Positions 46,619-55,082 of a stretch of DNA of 61,090 nt are shown here, piece after piece. This DNA comes from a virus. A program made the translations under genes and the position numbers. Below the pieces are notes generated by a model. That model was given only the letters and a program-made list of their open reading frames with translations, had not been told where the DNA came from and did not search any database. The DNA is taken from positions 1 through 61,090 of the IMG/VR virus record IMGVR_UViG_3300025407_001003. The stretch is one strand, 5' to 3'. Numbering within the stretch: position 1 is the stretch's first letter; each line of letters opens with the position of its first letter.

Positions 46619-47179
46619 CGGTAATGCTAGTTCCCCTGCCCATAGTTCCTGAAGATGACATTGCTGTTTAAATTCATCTAACGAATGCGCAATTCTACAA
46701 TGTTCGTCAATCTCATAATTATTACTCTGGACTACTACTAAACTATCAGGCAATAGTAATTCTAACCATTGTTCATACGCTGCTTGTGAAATGTGTTCGG
46801 CGCTAGTATTAATGGCAATAGGATTAGGCCCGAAATTAGGATATGTTTCCATTGGTCGACAAACTGATCGAAACCTTCCTTGAATTTCTTCAACCTTGTT
46901 CATAGTAACAGCCGTTTCTAAACAATCAATGTCGATATCAACACTTTCGATTTTGTCTATAGGAATATCTGATTGGAATAACATACTAGCTAAAACGCCT
47001 ACCCAACCACCATATATAGTAATATTCGCTGGGTGGTCGATGTACGGACGTAAATTGTTAATTAGCCATTCTTTACTTTTTAATTGTCCTCCCCAAAACG
47101 CTTCTAATGTTCGCAATGGATTCTCACTATTTCGAATAGCATCCATCCAAAATTTAATATGATCTAAATTTATCTGCAT
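46577..47179 (-). CDS. Class I SAM-dependent methyltransferase-like protein, 200 aa
   Basis: NITIYGGWVGVLASMLFQ (motif I-like glycine loop), IESVDIDIDCLETA (acidic motif II), NTSAEHIS (motif IV position) and LVVVQSNNY follow the class I order. Proteins of this kind in phages are of unknown specificity. It is upstream-coupled to the radical SAM gene at 47170 with a 10-base overlap, so it may act in the same pathway. Confidence 0.7.
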   Translation of the reverse strand: MQINLDHIKFWMDAIRNSENPLRTLEAFWGGQLKSKEWLINNLRPYIDHPANITIYGGWVGVLASMLFQSDIPIDKIESVDIDIDCLETAVTMNKVEEIQGRFRSVCRPMETYPNFGPNPIAINTSAEHISQAAYEQWLELLLPDSLVVVQSNNYEIDEHCRIAHSLDEFKQQCHLQELWAGELALPLYTRYMIIGKLIR

Positions 47180-48141
47180 TTTGGTATTTTACTATCTGCT
47201 GAACTAACACATCTCGGAGTTGTGCATATAACTGGATTATTAAATAACTCAAACCCATCAGTTAATGTACCTAATGGTTCATCATAACAGCTATAACTCC
47301 TTTTAACTTCATTCCCACGTATAACTACACTTTGAAATCCACTGTTGCAATTCCACCCGTTAAACTGATTAAAATTAAATGCGTTAAACCGTTCAGCTTG
47401 ATCAAATTGATAATTATTATCATTTTTATCAAATAACGATATTTGATATAATTCTTTTCCGCAAACATGTTGAGGAAATCCCTCTTGCATTAAATCAATC
47501 ATACGATCAGTATAGCCATCAATAATAGAACTAGCAGTAACATTACTTTGAGGTTTTAATGTAACATTAATCCCTTTGTCGTGGAATCGTTTACATCGAT
47601 CATACAAATCATAAAATTGACTAGGAATCATAACTTGATTAATAGTTACAAATATTCCCTGCTCCATGAGCATTAAAATTTTATTAGCAAATTCTATTTC
47701 ATTGGCAAATTCTGTATGAAAACTCGCTGTAATCGATACCCTATCAAGCCATCTTGTAGCGGTTGTCCACTTTTTCCAATATTTATAGGGCGGACTTAGA
47801 TTTGTTGTCATATGTAATGACTGATATGATTGGCTATCATTCAAATAACTGATTAATTTATTTAGGTTCTTATATACTGTAGGTTCTCCACCGCTAAACG
47901 ACCAATGAAATTCTGTAAATCCATTTAATCGAGCTTGATATTTAATTTGATTAATTGTATTATAATATACATTCAAATCTAAATAATCCGGAATTGACGA
48001 ATTTGCGTAAGGCCAACAGTAACTACACTTGTAATTGCAAAATCTTCCTAATATCCAACTTACAGAAAATAACGGTTGATCAATCATTGTCCTTTGACCG
48101 AATCGAACGATATTATTAAAAGGAATGTTGGAAAAACTCAT
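47170..48141 (-). CDS. Radical SAM protein with C-terminal Cys motif, 323 aa
   Basis: CNYKCSYC cluster motif, WSFSGGEPTVYK SAM site, HMTTNLSPP, and the C-terminal WNCNSGFQSVVIRGNEVKRSYSC ... CTTPRCVSSAD region that matches the subfamily of module gene C. A TAAATA core on the reverse strand (48147-48152) ends six bases before the ATG without a ribosome binding site. Confidence 0.87.
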   Translation of the reverse strand: MSFSNIPFNNIVRFGQRTMIDQPLFSVSWILGRFCNYKCSYCWPYANSSIPDYLDLNVYYNTINQIKYQARLNGFTEFHWSFSGGEPTVYKNLNKLISYLNDSQSYQSLHMTTNLSPPYKYWKKWTTATRWLDRVSITASFHTEFANEIEFANKILMLMEQGIFVTINQVMIPSQFYDLYDRCKRFHDKGINVTLKPQSNVTASSIIDGYTDRMIDLMQEGFPQHVCGKELYQISLFDKNDNNYQFDQAERFNAFNFNQFNGWNCNSGFQSVVIRGNEVKRSYSCYDEPLGTLTDGFELFNNPVICTTPRCVSSADSKIPKCR

Positions 48142-48185
48142 ACTGATATTTAATCACAAATAATGTACACACAAATAAATAAGAA

Positions 48186-48845
48186 ATGATACCGATATAC
48201 ATAGGTTACGATCCAAAAGAAGCACTTGCTTATCATGTATGTACAAATAGTATTATAAGACATGCTACATCTCCCGTGTCTTTCATACCACTATCATTGA
48301 ATACATTATGCAATTATACTGAGACGCACAATGACGGTAGTAATCAGTTTATCTATACTAGATTTCTAGTTCCTAGTTTACAAAATTATAAAGGATGGGC
48401 TATCTATATAGATAGCGATATAATTCTAAAAGCAGATATTGCAGAATTATGGAATTTAAGAGATAACTCTAAAGCAGTGATGTGTGTGCATCATGATTAT
48501 AAAACAACATCATCTTTTAAATATTTTGGAAATAAAAATGAAGATTATCCTAGAAAAAATTGGTCGAGTGTAATTCTTTGGAATTGCGATCATAAATTAA
48601 ATCAAAATTTATCACCAAGAATCGTTCAACAACATCCCGGATCATATTTACACCGGTTTTCTTGGATTCCAGATACGTTTATAGGAGAAATCCCGAATAC
48701 ATGGAATTGGCTTCCTGACGAATTTGGCACATCAGAGAATGCAAAACTGATACATTATACGTTAGGTGTTCCTGATATCTATACTAATGTAGCGATGGCT
48801 AGCGATTGGCAACAAGAAAAAAATCATGCGCTCAAAATTGGTTGA
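48186..48845 (+). CDS. Glycosyltransferase family 8-like protein, 219 aa
   Basis: GYDPKEALAYHVCTNSI at the N-terminus and AIYIDSDIILKADIAELW with the D-x-D metal motif (Asp76, Asp78) are typical of GT-A family 8 enzymes. KLIHYTLG near the end matches the H-x-x-G-x-x-K-P-W-type metal ligand in reduced form. A TAAATA core (48176-48181) lies five bases before the ATG. Its TGA stop is part of the -35 box of the following promoter. Confidence 0.8.
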   Translation: MIPIYIGYDPKEALAYHVCTNSIIRHATSPVSFIPLSLNTLCNYTETHNDGSNQFIYTRFLVPSLQNYKGWAIYIDSDIILKADIAELWNLRDNSKAVMCVHHDYKTTSSFKYFGNKNEDYPRKNWSSVILWNCDHKLNQNLSPRIVQQHPGSYLHRFSWIPDTFIGEIPNTWNWLPDEFGTSENAKLIHYTLGVPDIYTNVAMASDWQQEKNHALKIG

Positions 48846-48870
48846 CGCATGATGATAGTTTTTGTATACT
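48842..48870 (+). promoter_or_regulatory. Sigma70-type promoter of the tRNA-like gene
   Basis: TTGACG (48842-48847) and TATACT (48865-48870) with a 17-base spacer; the glycosyltransferase TGA lies inside the -35 box. The start site would be at about the first base of the tRNA-like gene. Confidence 0.8.
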
Positions 48871-48876
48871 TTAACT

Positions 48877-48976
48877 GTAGACGTGAGCGGAATTGGTATA
48901 CCTCCTCCCTTCGGGGAGGGAAGTGGGCTAGGCTATAACGCTGCCTTTGGAGGTTCGAATCCTCCCGTCTGCACCA
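48877..48976 (+). tRNA. Atypical 100-base tRNA-like gene with an extra UUCG hairpin
   Basis: Acceptor GTAGACG/CGTCTGC, a D arm with GAATTGGTATA, T arm GGAGG-TTCGAAT-CCTCC, discriminator A and encoded CCA are all clear. Between D arm and T arm there is first a strong CTCCC-TTCG-GGGAG hairpin, then a second stem GGGC/GCCT around GCTATAACG. Neither loop is a normal seven-base anticodon loop with U33 in a perfect stem; the best alternative (loop CTTCGGG, UCG) needs a mismatched stem. Its D and T arms resemble leucine or serine tRNAs. Identity unresolved. Confidence 0.65.
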
Positions 48977-49001
48977 TTTTAACTTACTATTAGGCATAAC
49001 A

Positions 49002-49334
49002 ATGAAGGCTCTTTTATTTTTTCTTTTGATTCCTACTTCAGTTTTTGCTTGGCAAGACGATCCATACGAGTTATTCAATTCATCAAGTACAATGTACAAT
49101 AGTTCACAAATTGAAATTCATTCTGTTAATACTGACAACGATGGAATGTGGAAAGTATGTGAAAAAGAAAGTCGTAAACGAGGATTCAATGGTTTTCCTA
49201 ACAGGGTATATGCCTGTAGTTTTTGGAATGAAGGCGGACAACATAAATGTTCTATCTATATTCCTAAATACACCGACATGCATCAACTAGGACACGAAAT
49301 AAGGCATTGTTTTTACGGAGCATGGCACCCGTGA
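49002..49334 (+). CDS. Secreted HExxH protein (putative metalloprotease), 110 aa
   Basis: A clear signal peptide (MKALLFFLLIPTSVFA, cleavage after VFA) is followed by a small domain with five cysteines and GHEIRHCFYG, a zincin-type H-E-x-x-H near residue 97. Small secreted proteins of this kind occur in T4-like phages; they may cleave a periplasmic protein or act in superinfection exclusion or lysis. The stop overlaps the next gene. Confidence 0.75.
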   Translation: MKALLFFLLIPTSVFAWQDDPYELFNSSSTMYNSSQIEIHSVNTDNDGMWKVCEKESRKRGFNGFPNRVYACSFWNEGGQHKCSIYIPKYTDMHQLGHEIRHCFYGAWHP

Positions 49335-49795
49335 TAAGCAAGAGTTCTGAACGACACGCTAAACTAAAACAAAATCATATCGATCGATGTCTAGAAAAGG
49401 GCAGAGACCCAACTGATTATGTTAATGTCTTAGACGAGTGGGAACGTATATCACAAGAAAAAGAAGCCGATCCGGAATGGGCTAAAAACAATCTCGAATA
49501 CGATTTACGCTCAACTGATTGGATACTAAATAAAGTTCGTTCGTCAGATGATTATGCAGGTGCATTATATTCAGCATTGTGCAATAATGACTTCATTAAA
49601 CGAGAAATGTGGCAAATCCTAAAAGAAGATACATGGGGTTGTTCATGGAGATATGCCGGGGGTATAGTCGCCGATATGAAAGAGCACGGAGACTATATAG
49701 ACTGGTATTGTCATGGTAATGAAGGATATGTATCTGAAGAAATCAAAGAAGACTTATATGAATTAGGTTGGATAGTTGTAACAAACGGAGAGTAA
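49331..49795 (+). CDS. Hypothetical protein, 154 aa
   Basis: An acidic protein with many Trp and Tyr (VNVLDEWERISQEKEADPEW, DSTDWILNKV-like segment, WGCSWRYAGGIVADM). I use the GTG that overlaps the previous stop (GTGA); an in-frame ATG lies nine bases upstream. No family recognised. Confidence 0.6.
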   Translation: MISKSSERHAKLKQNHIDRCLEKGRDPTDYVNVLDEWERISQEKEADPEWAKNNLEYDLRSTDWILNKVRSSDDYAGALYSALCNNDFIKREMWQILKEDTWGCSWRYAGGIVADMKEHGDYIDWYCHGNEGYVSEEIKEDLYELGWIVVTNGE

Positions 49796-49805
49796 ATACA
49801 AGCGA

Positions 49806-50027
49806 ATGGCTAAAAAAGATGATGTTATTGAATTGAAGGGAGTAGTAAAAGAAGTATTACCAGGTAATATGTACCGGGTTAAGGTAGAGGAACTCCCTGA
49901 TTTGCTCCTGTGTTACCTTGGAGGTAAATTAAAACAGCACAAGATTAGAATTATCTTAGGTGATGCTGTAAAACTCGAAATCAGTCCATATGATTTAACC
50001 AAAGGAAGGGTAACATACCGATTATGA
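49806..50027 (+). CDS. infA: Translation initiation factor IF-1, 73 aa
   Basis: MAKKDDVIELKGVVKEVLPG, then MYRVKVE, and IRIILGDAVKLEISPYDLTKGR match bacterial IF-1 along the whole length (72 residues in E. coli), including the OB-fold G-D-x-V-x-V/L-E-x-S/T-P-Y-D-L-x-K-G-R signature. IF-1 binds the ribosomal A site with IF-2 and IF-3 during initiation. A phage copy could bias initiation toward phage mRNAs, particularly leaderless ones. No ribosome binding site of the usual strength is visible before the ATG. Confidence 0.95.
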   Translation: MAKKDDVIELKGVVKEVLPGNMYRVKVEELPDLLLCYLGGKLKQHKIRIILGDAVKLEISPYDLTKGRVTYRL

Positions 50028-50028
50028 C

Positions 50029-50694
50029 ATGAATGGGCTAATGGAAACTATCTGTCTAATATGTAATGCTATTAGACTTAACACCGAAAGAGGAGTTTGT
50101 TTCCATAAGCTAATGTCTATTATTCGCAAAGAATTTCGAATACACGGAATTGATCTACACATCCGATCTCATAGAAGACAATCATTAGATCCCGCTGAAT
50201 ATTATGTTAATGCCTATTACGATTCGGAAAATGATCGTAATTTTGATATAGCTATTGAAGTAATCATTTATCATAATTTTAAGAAAAAAATCGACTGGGA
50301 TCGATATCATGTCACAGAATTACTAATACAAATTTTTGATGCAGTTATCCATGAATACAAGCATCGTAGACAAAGCATTAAAAGAAATCATAAAAGTTTT
50401 TGGGCAACATCGTCTGTTGTAAACGAATATTTGAGCGATCCGGACGAAATAGATGCATATGCGTTCTCGATTGCTGTAGAACTTTGTCGATCATTGGGCA
50501 AATATCGCGCATTAAAATACATGTCTAAGTTAACTACATTAAGTAGGATTAAAATTCGAACAAGATACGCGAGTCCTACTTTATACGGGTACGTCAAGGA
50601 ATTTCAATCAATTGATCATCCTGTTCTTATCAAACTTTCCAAAAAAATTTATAAAAGATTACTAAAGGTTGACACTGACACTATTTTCATGTAA
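50029..50694 (+). CDS. Hypothetical protein with HExxH motif, 221 aa
   Basis: IFDAVIHEYKHRRQS (residues 101-115) contains H-E-x-x-H in a helix, suggesting a zincin-type peptidase, supported by acidic residues downstream (YLSDPDEIDAYAF). No signal peptide. The start at 50029 follows the IF-1 stop; a second ATG at 50041 is possible. The promoter for the next gene lies inside its last codons. Confidence 0.6.
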   Translation: MNGLMETICLICNAIRLNTERGVCFHKLMSIIRKEFRIHGIDLHIRSHRRQSLDPAEYYVNAYYDSENDRNFDIAIEVIIYHNFKKKIDWDRYHVTELLIQIFDAVIHEYKHRRQSIKRNHKSFWATSSVVNEYLSDPDEIDAYAFSIAVELCRSLGKYRALKYMSKLTTLSRIKIRTRYASPTLYGYVKEFQSIDHPVLIKLSKKIYKRLLKVDTDTIFM

Positions 50695-50697
50695 ACT
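50669..50697 (+). promoter_or_regulatory. Sigma70-type promoter inside the end of the upstream gene
   Basis: TTGACA (50669-50674) and TAAACT (50692-50697) with a 17-base spacer, about 22 bases before the phosphoesterase ATG. The -10 box is weaker than in the other promoters of the window. Confidence 0.6.
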
Positions 50698-50719
50698 GTT
50701 TTTATTTTCAACAAACACC

Positions 50720-51553
50720 ATGAAATTTAAAGTAGTCTCCGATCTTCATTTAGAATTTTCTGACATTGAGATTCCAAATAATGGATGCGATGTGCTAGTT
50801 CTTAGTGGAGATATTATGTTAGCAGACGTATTACATGATTTTCCTGCTGACTATGATAACACTAATATTGTTTCCAAGCGGCAAGCACAAGCAACTCGAT
50901 TCAGGAATTTTTTAAGATACTGTTCTGAAGATTTCCCACATGTTGTCTACATTGCAGGGAATCATGAATTCTACCACGGAAAATTTTATCAGTCACTTGA
51001 TACTTTAAGGGAGGAATGCGCACAGTTTAATAATGTTCATTTCTTAGAAGACAACTCAGTTACAATCGATGATACTATTTTTGTCGGAGGCACACTTTGG
51101 ACCGATATGAACGACTGCGATCCTCTTACAATGATGCGTTCGGAACAAGGTATGAACGATTATCATATCATTAAAAACGACCAAAAAGGGTACAGGTCAA
51201 TCGATGCAATGGATACTATTAAGCGGCATCGTAAAACTTTAGAATACATCAGTGTAGTTGTAGACAATGCACCAGCCGACAAAAAGATTGTAGTCGTAGG
51301 GCATCATTCACCTAGTCATCAAAGTGTTGATTCTCGATATAAGAATGATATTCTTAACGGAGCATATGCGACTGATCTTACAGACTTTATTCTTGACCGG
51401 CCTCGAATTAAAGTTTGGACCCATGGACATATGCATAAAAGAAACGATTACATGATTGGCCCAACTCGAATCGTATGTAATCCCCGAGGATATCACCAAC
51501 ATGGTTATGGAGAAGACACTGGTTGGGATATCGATCTGGTTGTAGAAATTTAA
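50720..51553 (+). CDS. Calcineurin-like metallophosphoesterase, 277 aa
   Basis: SDLHLEF (residues 6-12), LSGDIML, AGNHEFYHG, GHHSPSH and THGHMH are the five metal-ligand blocks. Extra conserved residues (TLWTDM, NPRGY) are common to a phosphoesterase family found in phages and bacteria. Start at the ATG after the promoter; the frame is open further upstream but that part lies in the previous gene. Substrate unknown. Confidence 0.9.
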   Translation: MKFKVVSDLHLEFSDIEIPNNGCDVLVLSGDIMLADVLHDFPADYDNTNIVSKRQAQATRFRNFLRYCSEDFPHVVYIAGNHEFYHGKFYQSLDTLREECAQFNNVHFLEDNSVTIDDTIFVGGTLWTDMNDCDPLTMMRSEQGMNDYHIIKNDQKGYRSIDAMDTIKRHRKTLEYISVVVDNAPADKKIVVVGHHSPSHQSVDSRYKNDILNGAYATDLTDFILDRPRIKVWTHGHMHKRNDYMIGPTRIVCNPRGYHQHGYGEDTGWDIDLVVEI

Positions 51554-51566
51554 AAGAGGTATTATA

Positions 51567-51746
51567 ATGTCAACTGAAAATGAAGGAACAATTCGCGTTA
51601 GTGAGATGATTTTACAAACTAACAATAATATGTTCGAATTTAATAAAAAGATCGCCGAACATGTTGAACTTTTAGAAAACACGATCGTCGAACTTCAAAA
51701 TGAAATCAATCAACTTAAAGGTGAAACAAATGGATATGAAGAATAA
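51567..51746 (+). CDS. Small coiled-coil protein, 59 aa
   Basis: Nearly all of it is predicted helix with heptad spacing (KKIAEHVELLENTIVELQNEINQLKG). An AGAGG ribosome binding site precedes the ATG. Overlaps the next gene by 17 bases. Unknown partner. Confidence 0.6.
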   Translation: MSTENEGTIRVSEMILQTNNNMFEFNKKIAEHVELLENTIVELQNEINQLKGETNGYEE

Positions 51747-52008
51747 AGAAGAACTTGATGCTCTCAAGAACTGGCTAAATGGTATGCTTAAGATCGAAAA
51801 GGTCACTGTTACGTTTACTAAGCAAGACGGTTCTGAACGAGTGATGAAGTGTACTGCAAATCCTATTTACTTTAACAACAAGGTAGACGAAGTTGTTAAT
51901 CGTAACGAGGATGTGTGTACTGTATATGATTTAGAAGTTGACGAGTGGCGTAGTTTCAGATACGAGTCAATCAAGCGTATTGAATTTAGCACTCTTTCAG
52001 ACGAATGA
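51730..52008 (+). CDS. SH3-like beta-barrel phage protein, 92 aa
   Basis: The central part (VTVTFTKQDGSERVMKCTANP) and the C-terminal VYDLEVDEWRSFRYESIKRIEF form the paired-strand pattern of a family of small T4-like phage proteins with an Sm/SH3-like barrel, in which V-Y-D-x-x-x-x-x-W-R-S-F/I-R is typical. I use the ATG at 51730. Possibly nucleic-acid binding; unproven. Confidence 0.65.
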   Translation: MDMKNKEELDALKNWLNGMLKIEKVTVTFTKQDGSERVMKCTANPIYFNNKVDEVVNRNEDVCTVYDLEVDEWRSFRYESIKRIEFSTLSDE

Positions 52009-52166
52009 ACCAAGATACTAAAGATATTGTCTTAGACAGATTTACTGTACTAAGCGAAAGTAAGGTGTGTGTCCTACACTATAATGAGCGTGTAGGCACA
52101 CCAAATGTTCGTTATATTTTTGATAGCGAAACACTCGAACTCAAATCGGTTGAAATTATTAAATGA
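52005..52166 (+). CDS. Hypothetical protein, 53 aa
   Basis: A short beta-rich protein (IVLDRFTVLSESKVCVLHYN, VRYIFDSETLELKSVEII). ATGA overlaps on both sides put it in a tight translational chain. No family recognised. Confidence 0.6.
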   Translation: MNQDTKDIVLDRFTVLSESKVCVLHYNERVGTPNVRYIFDSETLELKSVEIIK

Positions 52167-52396
52167 AAACTAGAGAATACATTGACGATAGGTGTGAAGT
52201 TATTTGTGAAGATAACGGTCGCAAAATGGTAGCAGAAGTATTATCATATACACAGAAGAAGAGTTTAACGGTCAGCATAGATCGTAGTCTCAAACTTACA
52301 CTTATGTGGAATGGTAGGGTGTACGAAGGCAACCAAGGACCGTTAAGTTTTGTTAGCAATGGCCCGGACATTAGAGTAGTAAAATTAAGACGATGA
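52163..52396 (+). CDS. Hypothetical protein, 77 aa
   Basis: Beta-rich (RCEVICEDNGRKMVAEVLSY, SLTVSIDRSLKLTLMW). ATGA overlaps at both ends. No family recognised. Confidence 0.6.
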   Translation: MKTREYIDDRCEVICEDNGRKMVAEVLSYTQKKSLTVSIDRSLKLTLMWNGRVYEGNQGPLSFVSNGPDIRVVKLRR

Positions 52397-52638
52397 ACAA
52401 TACACCAAATGCATTAGTGTATTTTATAGGGATTTTTGCAGGATTGTTTGCAGGAGTTTTTACAATGTATATGGGTTATGTTAATGATAATCTGTTACTT
52501 TCCAAACACAATTATATCTGTGTAGATGCAGAGCCTACGGATAATGATCCTAGCATTGTAGCATGTACTATTGTACTTAGAAAAGGCAGTCATGCTTACA
52601 ATCAATATCTGGAGTTAGCAAATGACCGCACTAATTAA
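52393..52638 (+). CDS. Small membrane protein, 81 aa
   Basis: An N-terminal membrane segment (ALVYFIGIFAGLFAGVFTMY) followed by a short soluble tail with two cysteines. Unknown function; ATGA overlap with the gene before and 17 bases with the one after. Confidence 0.6.
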   Translation: MNNTPNALVYFIGIFAGLFAGVFTMYMGYVNDNLLLSKHNYICVDAEPTDNDPSIVACTIVLRKGSHAYNQYLELANDRTN

Positions 52639-52822
52639 AGAAGATGTGGAACGTATCATTGATCAGTACATCATCGAACGTCTTCAAAATTATAACAATC
52701 TCAAAGAAGAACTTAGACAGATTAAAAGTGGCGAATTAGTAGTTGTTCCTGCAAGTAAAACACACGCAGAAAACTTAATTCGAATGGGTCAATTTTACTT
52801 AGATACATCAAATGAAAATTAA
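52622..52822 (+). CDS. Hypothetical helical protein, 66 aa
   Basis: Helical and charged (EDVERIIDQYIIERLQNYNNLKEELRQIK), probably a short coiled coil. Overlaps both neighbours. Unknown function. Confidence 0.55.
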   Translation: MTALIKEDVERIIDQYIIERLQNYNNLKEELRQIKSGELVVVPASKTHAENLIRMGQFYLDTSNEN

Positions 52823-53105
52823 TCTACTTAAAAATGCAGGATCGGCAAAATCAGAAGTTCGTAAAATGCTAAAGGAGTTAGCAATACAGTTTGCATATGA
52901 ATACGACATTATCGAAAAAGAAGCAGTATTCTACGCACTCACCGATAGTACAGTTAGAAAAGAGTTTTGCAATTATTTAAACGATAACGACATTCTTCAC
53001 GTTACGATTTACCGGGTAACAAAAAGTAATGGGGAAGATTTAGCCTGCGGATTTGACATTGAAGAAGATTCGTTGTATACTGCTGCTATTTTAAAATATT
53101 CATAA
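52812..53105 (+). CDS. Hypothetical protein, 97 aa
   Basis: Alpha/beta sequence (RKMLKELAIQFAYEYDIIEKE, DILHVTIYRVTKSNGED). Ends ten bases before clpP and shares its transcript. No family recognised. Confidence 0.6.
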   Translation: MKINLLKNAGSAKSEVRKMLKELAIQFAYEYDIIEKEAVFYALTDSTVRKEFCNYLNDNDILHVTIYRVTKSNGEDLACGFDIEEDSLYTAAILKYS

Positions 53106-53114
53106 GGAGTAAAA

Positions 53115-53702
53115 ATGCCACATTTGGTACCAATGGTTGTTGAACAAGAAGCGCGTGGTGAACGTAGTTATGACATTTACAGTCGGCTGCTTAAAGATCG
53201 TATTATTATGCTCGACACCGATGTTAATGAACATTCAGCAAGTCTTATCGTAGCACAGTTGCTATTTTTAGAAAGTCAAGGAAATGAAGATATTAACTTT
53301 TTTATTAACAGCCCCGGCGGTGTTGTTACTGCTGGTATGGCTATCTACGATACTATGCAGTTTATTAATCCTGACGTTGCTACTATCGTTATGGGGCAAG
53401 CCTGTTCCATGGGTAGCTTACTTGCTACAGCAGGTGCTCCTGGCAAGCGAAAGATGCTACCTAATGCTCGTCACATGATTCATCAGCCGAGTGGAGGTGC
53501 AGGCGGTCAAGCAACTGACATGGAAATTCAAGTTAAGGAAATCTTGAAGATGAAAAAATCTTTGACTGAGATTTATGTTAAGCATAATTCAAAGGGTAAG
53601 ACATATGACGAGTTCCATCGTGATATGGAACGTGATTACTTCATGAGTGCAGAAGAAGCACTTGCATATGGTCTTATTGACGAGATCGTAACTAATCGAT
53701 AA
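53115..53702 (+). CDS. clpP: ClpP serine protease subunit, 195 aa
   Basis: A full-length Clp[13 protein letters not shown]-type N-terminal loop, FINSPGGVV oxyanion block, [14 protein letters not shown] with catalytic Ser98, [13 protein letters not shown] with His123, and a late Asp region ([19 protein letters not shown]). An AAGGAG ribosome binding site lies upstream. ClpP forms a 14-mer that degrades substrates fed by ClpX or ClpA; no such ATPase is in the window, so it would have to use host or phage partners elsewhere. Confidence 0.97.
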   Translation: MPHLVPMVVEQEARGERSYDIYSRLLKDRIIMLDTDVNEHSASLIVAQLLFLESQGNEDINFFINSPGGVVTAGMAIYDTMQFINPDVATIVMGQACSMGSLLATAGAPGKRKMLPNARHMIHQPSGGAGGQATDMEIQVKEILKMKKSLTEIYVKHNSKGKTYDEFHRDMERDYFMSAEEALAYGLIDEIVTNR

Positions 53703-53708
53703 TTCAAC

Positions 53709-53737
53709 TTGACAGTTACGGCTGACGGCACTATAAT
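53709..53737 (+). promoter_or_regulatory. Sigma70-type promoter of the ligase operon
   Basis: Perfect TTGACA (53709-53714) and TATAAT (53732-53737) with a 17-base spacer, located between clpP and the DNA ligase gene. Confidence 0.85.
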
Positions 53738-53768
53738 AATTAGTATATTAACTAATTGAGATAAACAA

Positions 53769-55082
53769 ATGCGTCAGCCGTGGCAAGTCATCACCGATCT
53801 TGAAGCAGACAACAGCCGTCTTGCTAAAGAAGCAATTATTAAAAGAGAAGCAGAAGCAAACAACACCGAATTTTTTGAAGGTGTACAAACTGCTCTCAAT
53901 CCTCTAATCACTTTTGGTCTTAAACAAATCAATGAAAAAACTGACGAAGATGGTCCAGGTCTTACTTGGGATTCCTTTAGTCTTATTATCACTGGCTTTG
54001 TTAATCGTGAGCTTACCGGAAATTTGGCTCGCGATACTGTTAGCCGAATGATGTCATCTGCTACTAAAGAGCAGTGGAATAATTGGTATCGTAGAATTTT
54101 AATTAAGGACTTGCGCTGTGGTGTGAGTGAAAAGACAGTTAACAAGGTGGTAAATAAAAAATATGACCACTTTGCTATACCTGTCTTTAGTTGTCAATTG
54201 GCTCACGATTCTAATAATCATGAATCTAAGATTAGTGGAAAGAAATACGTCGAAGTCAAGCTGGATGGGGTTCGCGTTATCACTATCGTTTATCCAGATG
54301 GTCGTGTGGATCAGTTTAGTCGAAATGGTCGAGAACTTGTAAACTTCGATCATATTAAGAATCAATTTAGTTCCGTTGCAAATCACTTTACCGAACCGAT
54401 GGTGTTCGACGGTGAAGTTATGTCTGCATCATTCCAAGATCTTATGAAACAAGTACATCGCAAAGAAGATGTTAACACAGCCGACGCGGTACTGCATTTG
54501 TTCGACATTATACCGTTAACTAGTTTTGAGAACGGATTCTGTCCTTTTAGGCAAGAAGATAGAAGCCGGCTGGTATATAGTTGGCATAAAATTAATAAGG
54601 ATCAATTACCTAATATTGCTGTAGTTGGGCACGAACTTGTTGACCTCGATACCGTAGAAGGCGATAACAGATTAAAAGAAATTAATGCCCTTGCGCTCGA
54701 GGGCGGATACGAAGGGATTATGATGAAAGATCCCGAAGCACCGTATGAATGCAAGCGTAGTACAGCATGGCTCAAGTTAAAACCATTTATTGAGGTAAGT
54801 CTAAATGTTACTGATGTCGAAGAAGGTACTGGAAGGAATGTGGGACGCCTTGGTGCTCTTGTGTGCAGTGGTGTGGACGACAATAAGCACATCAATGTTA
54901 ATGTTGGTAGTGGGTTTAGTGATAGTCAACGTGACGATTTTTGGAGTAATCGCGCTAGCCTGCATGGAACTATTGTGGAAGTTCGAGCAGATGCTATCAC
55001 CCAAAACCAAGACGGAACATATAGTTTAAGGTTTCCTCGCTTTAAGGGGTTTAGAGGATTTAATAAAGGAGAAAAAATCTAA
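53769..55082 (+). CDS. ATP-dependent DNA ligase (T4 gp30-like), 437 aa
   Basis: Motif I VEVKLDGVRV with the nucleotidyl Lys near residue 163, motif III (FDGEVMSA), motif IV (YEGIMMKDP) and motif V (STAWLKLKPF) occur in order, with an N-terminal helical domain and a C-terminal OB fold (IVEVRADA...LRFPRFKGFR). Length is close to T4 ligase (487), slightly shorter at the N-terminus. It seals nicks during replication and repair. Starts an operon with an L7/L12-like and a MazG-like gene. Confidence 0.95.
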   Translation: MRQPWQVITDLEADNSRLAKEAIIKREAEANNTEFFEGVQTALNPLITFGLKQINEKTDEDGPGLTWDSFSLIITGFVNRELTGNLARDTVSRMMSSATKEQWNNWYRRILIKDLRCGVSEKTVNKVVNKKYDHFAIPVFSCQLAHDSNNHESKISGKKYVEVKLDGVRVITIVYPDGRVDQFSRNGRELVNFDHIKNQFSSVANHFTEPMVFDGEVMSASFQDLMKQVHRKEDVNTADAVLHLFDIIPLTSFENGFCPFRQEDRSRLVYSWHKINKDQLPNIAVVGHELVDLDTVEGDNRLKEINALALEGGYEGIMMKDPEAPYECKRSTAWLKLKPFIEVSLNVTDVEEGTGRNVGRLGALVCSGVDDNKHINVNVGSGFSDSQRDDFWSNRASLHGTIVEVRADAITQNQDGTYSLRFPRFKGFRGFNKGEKI

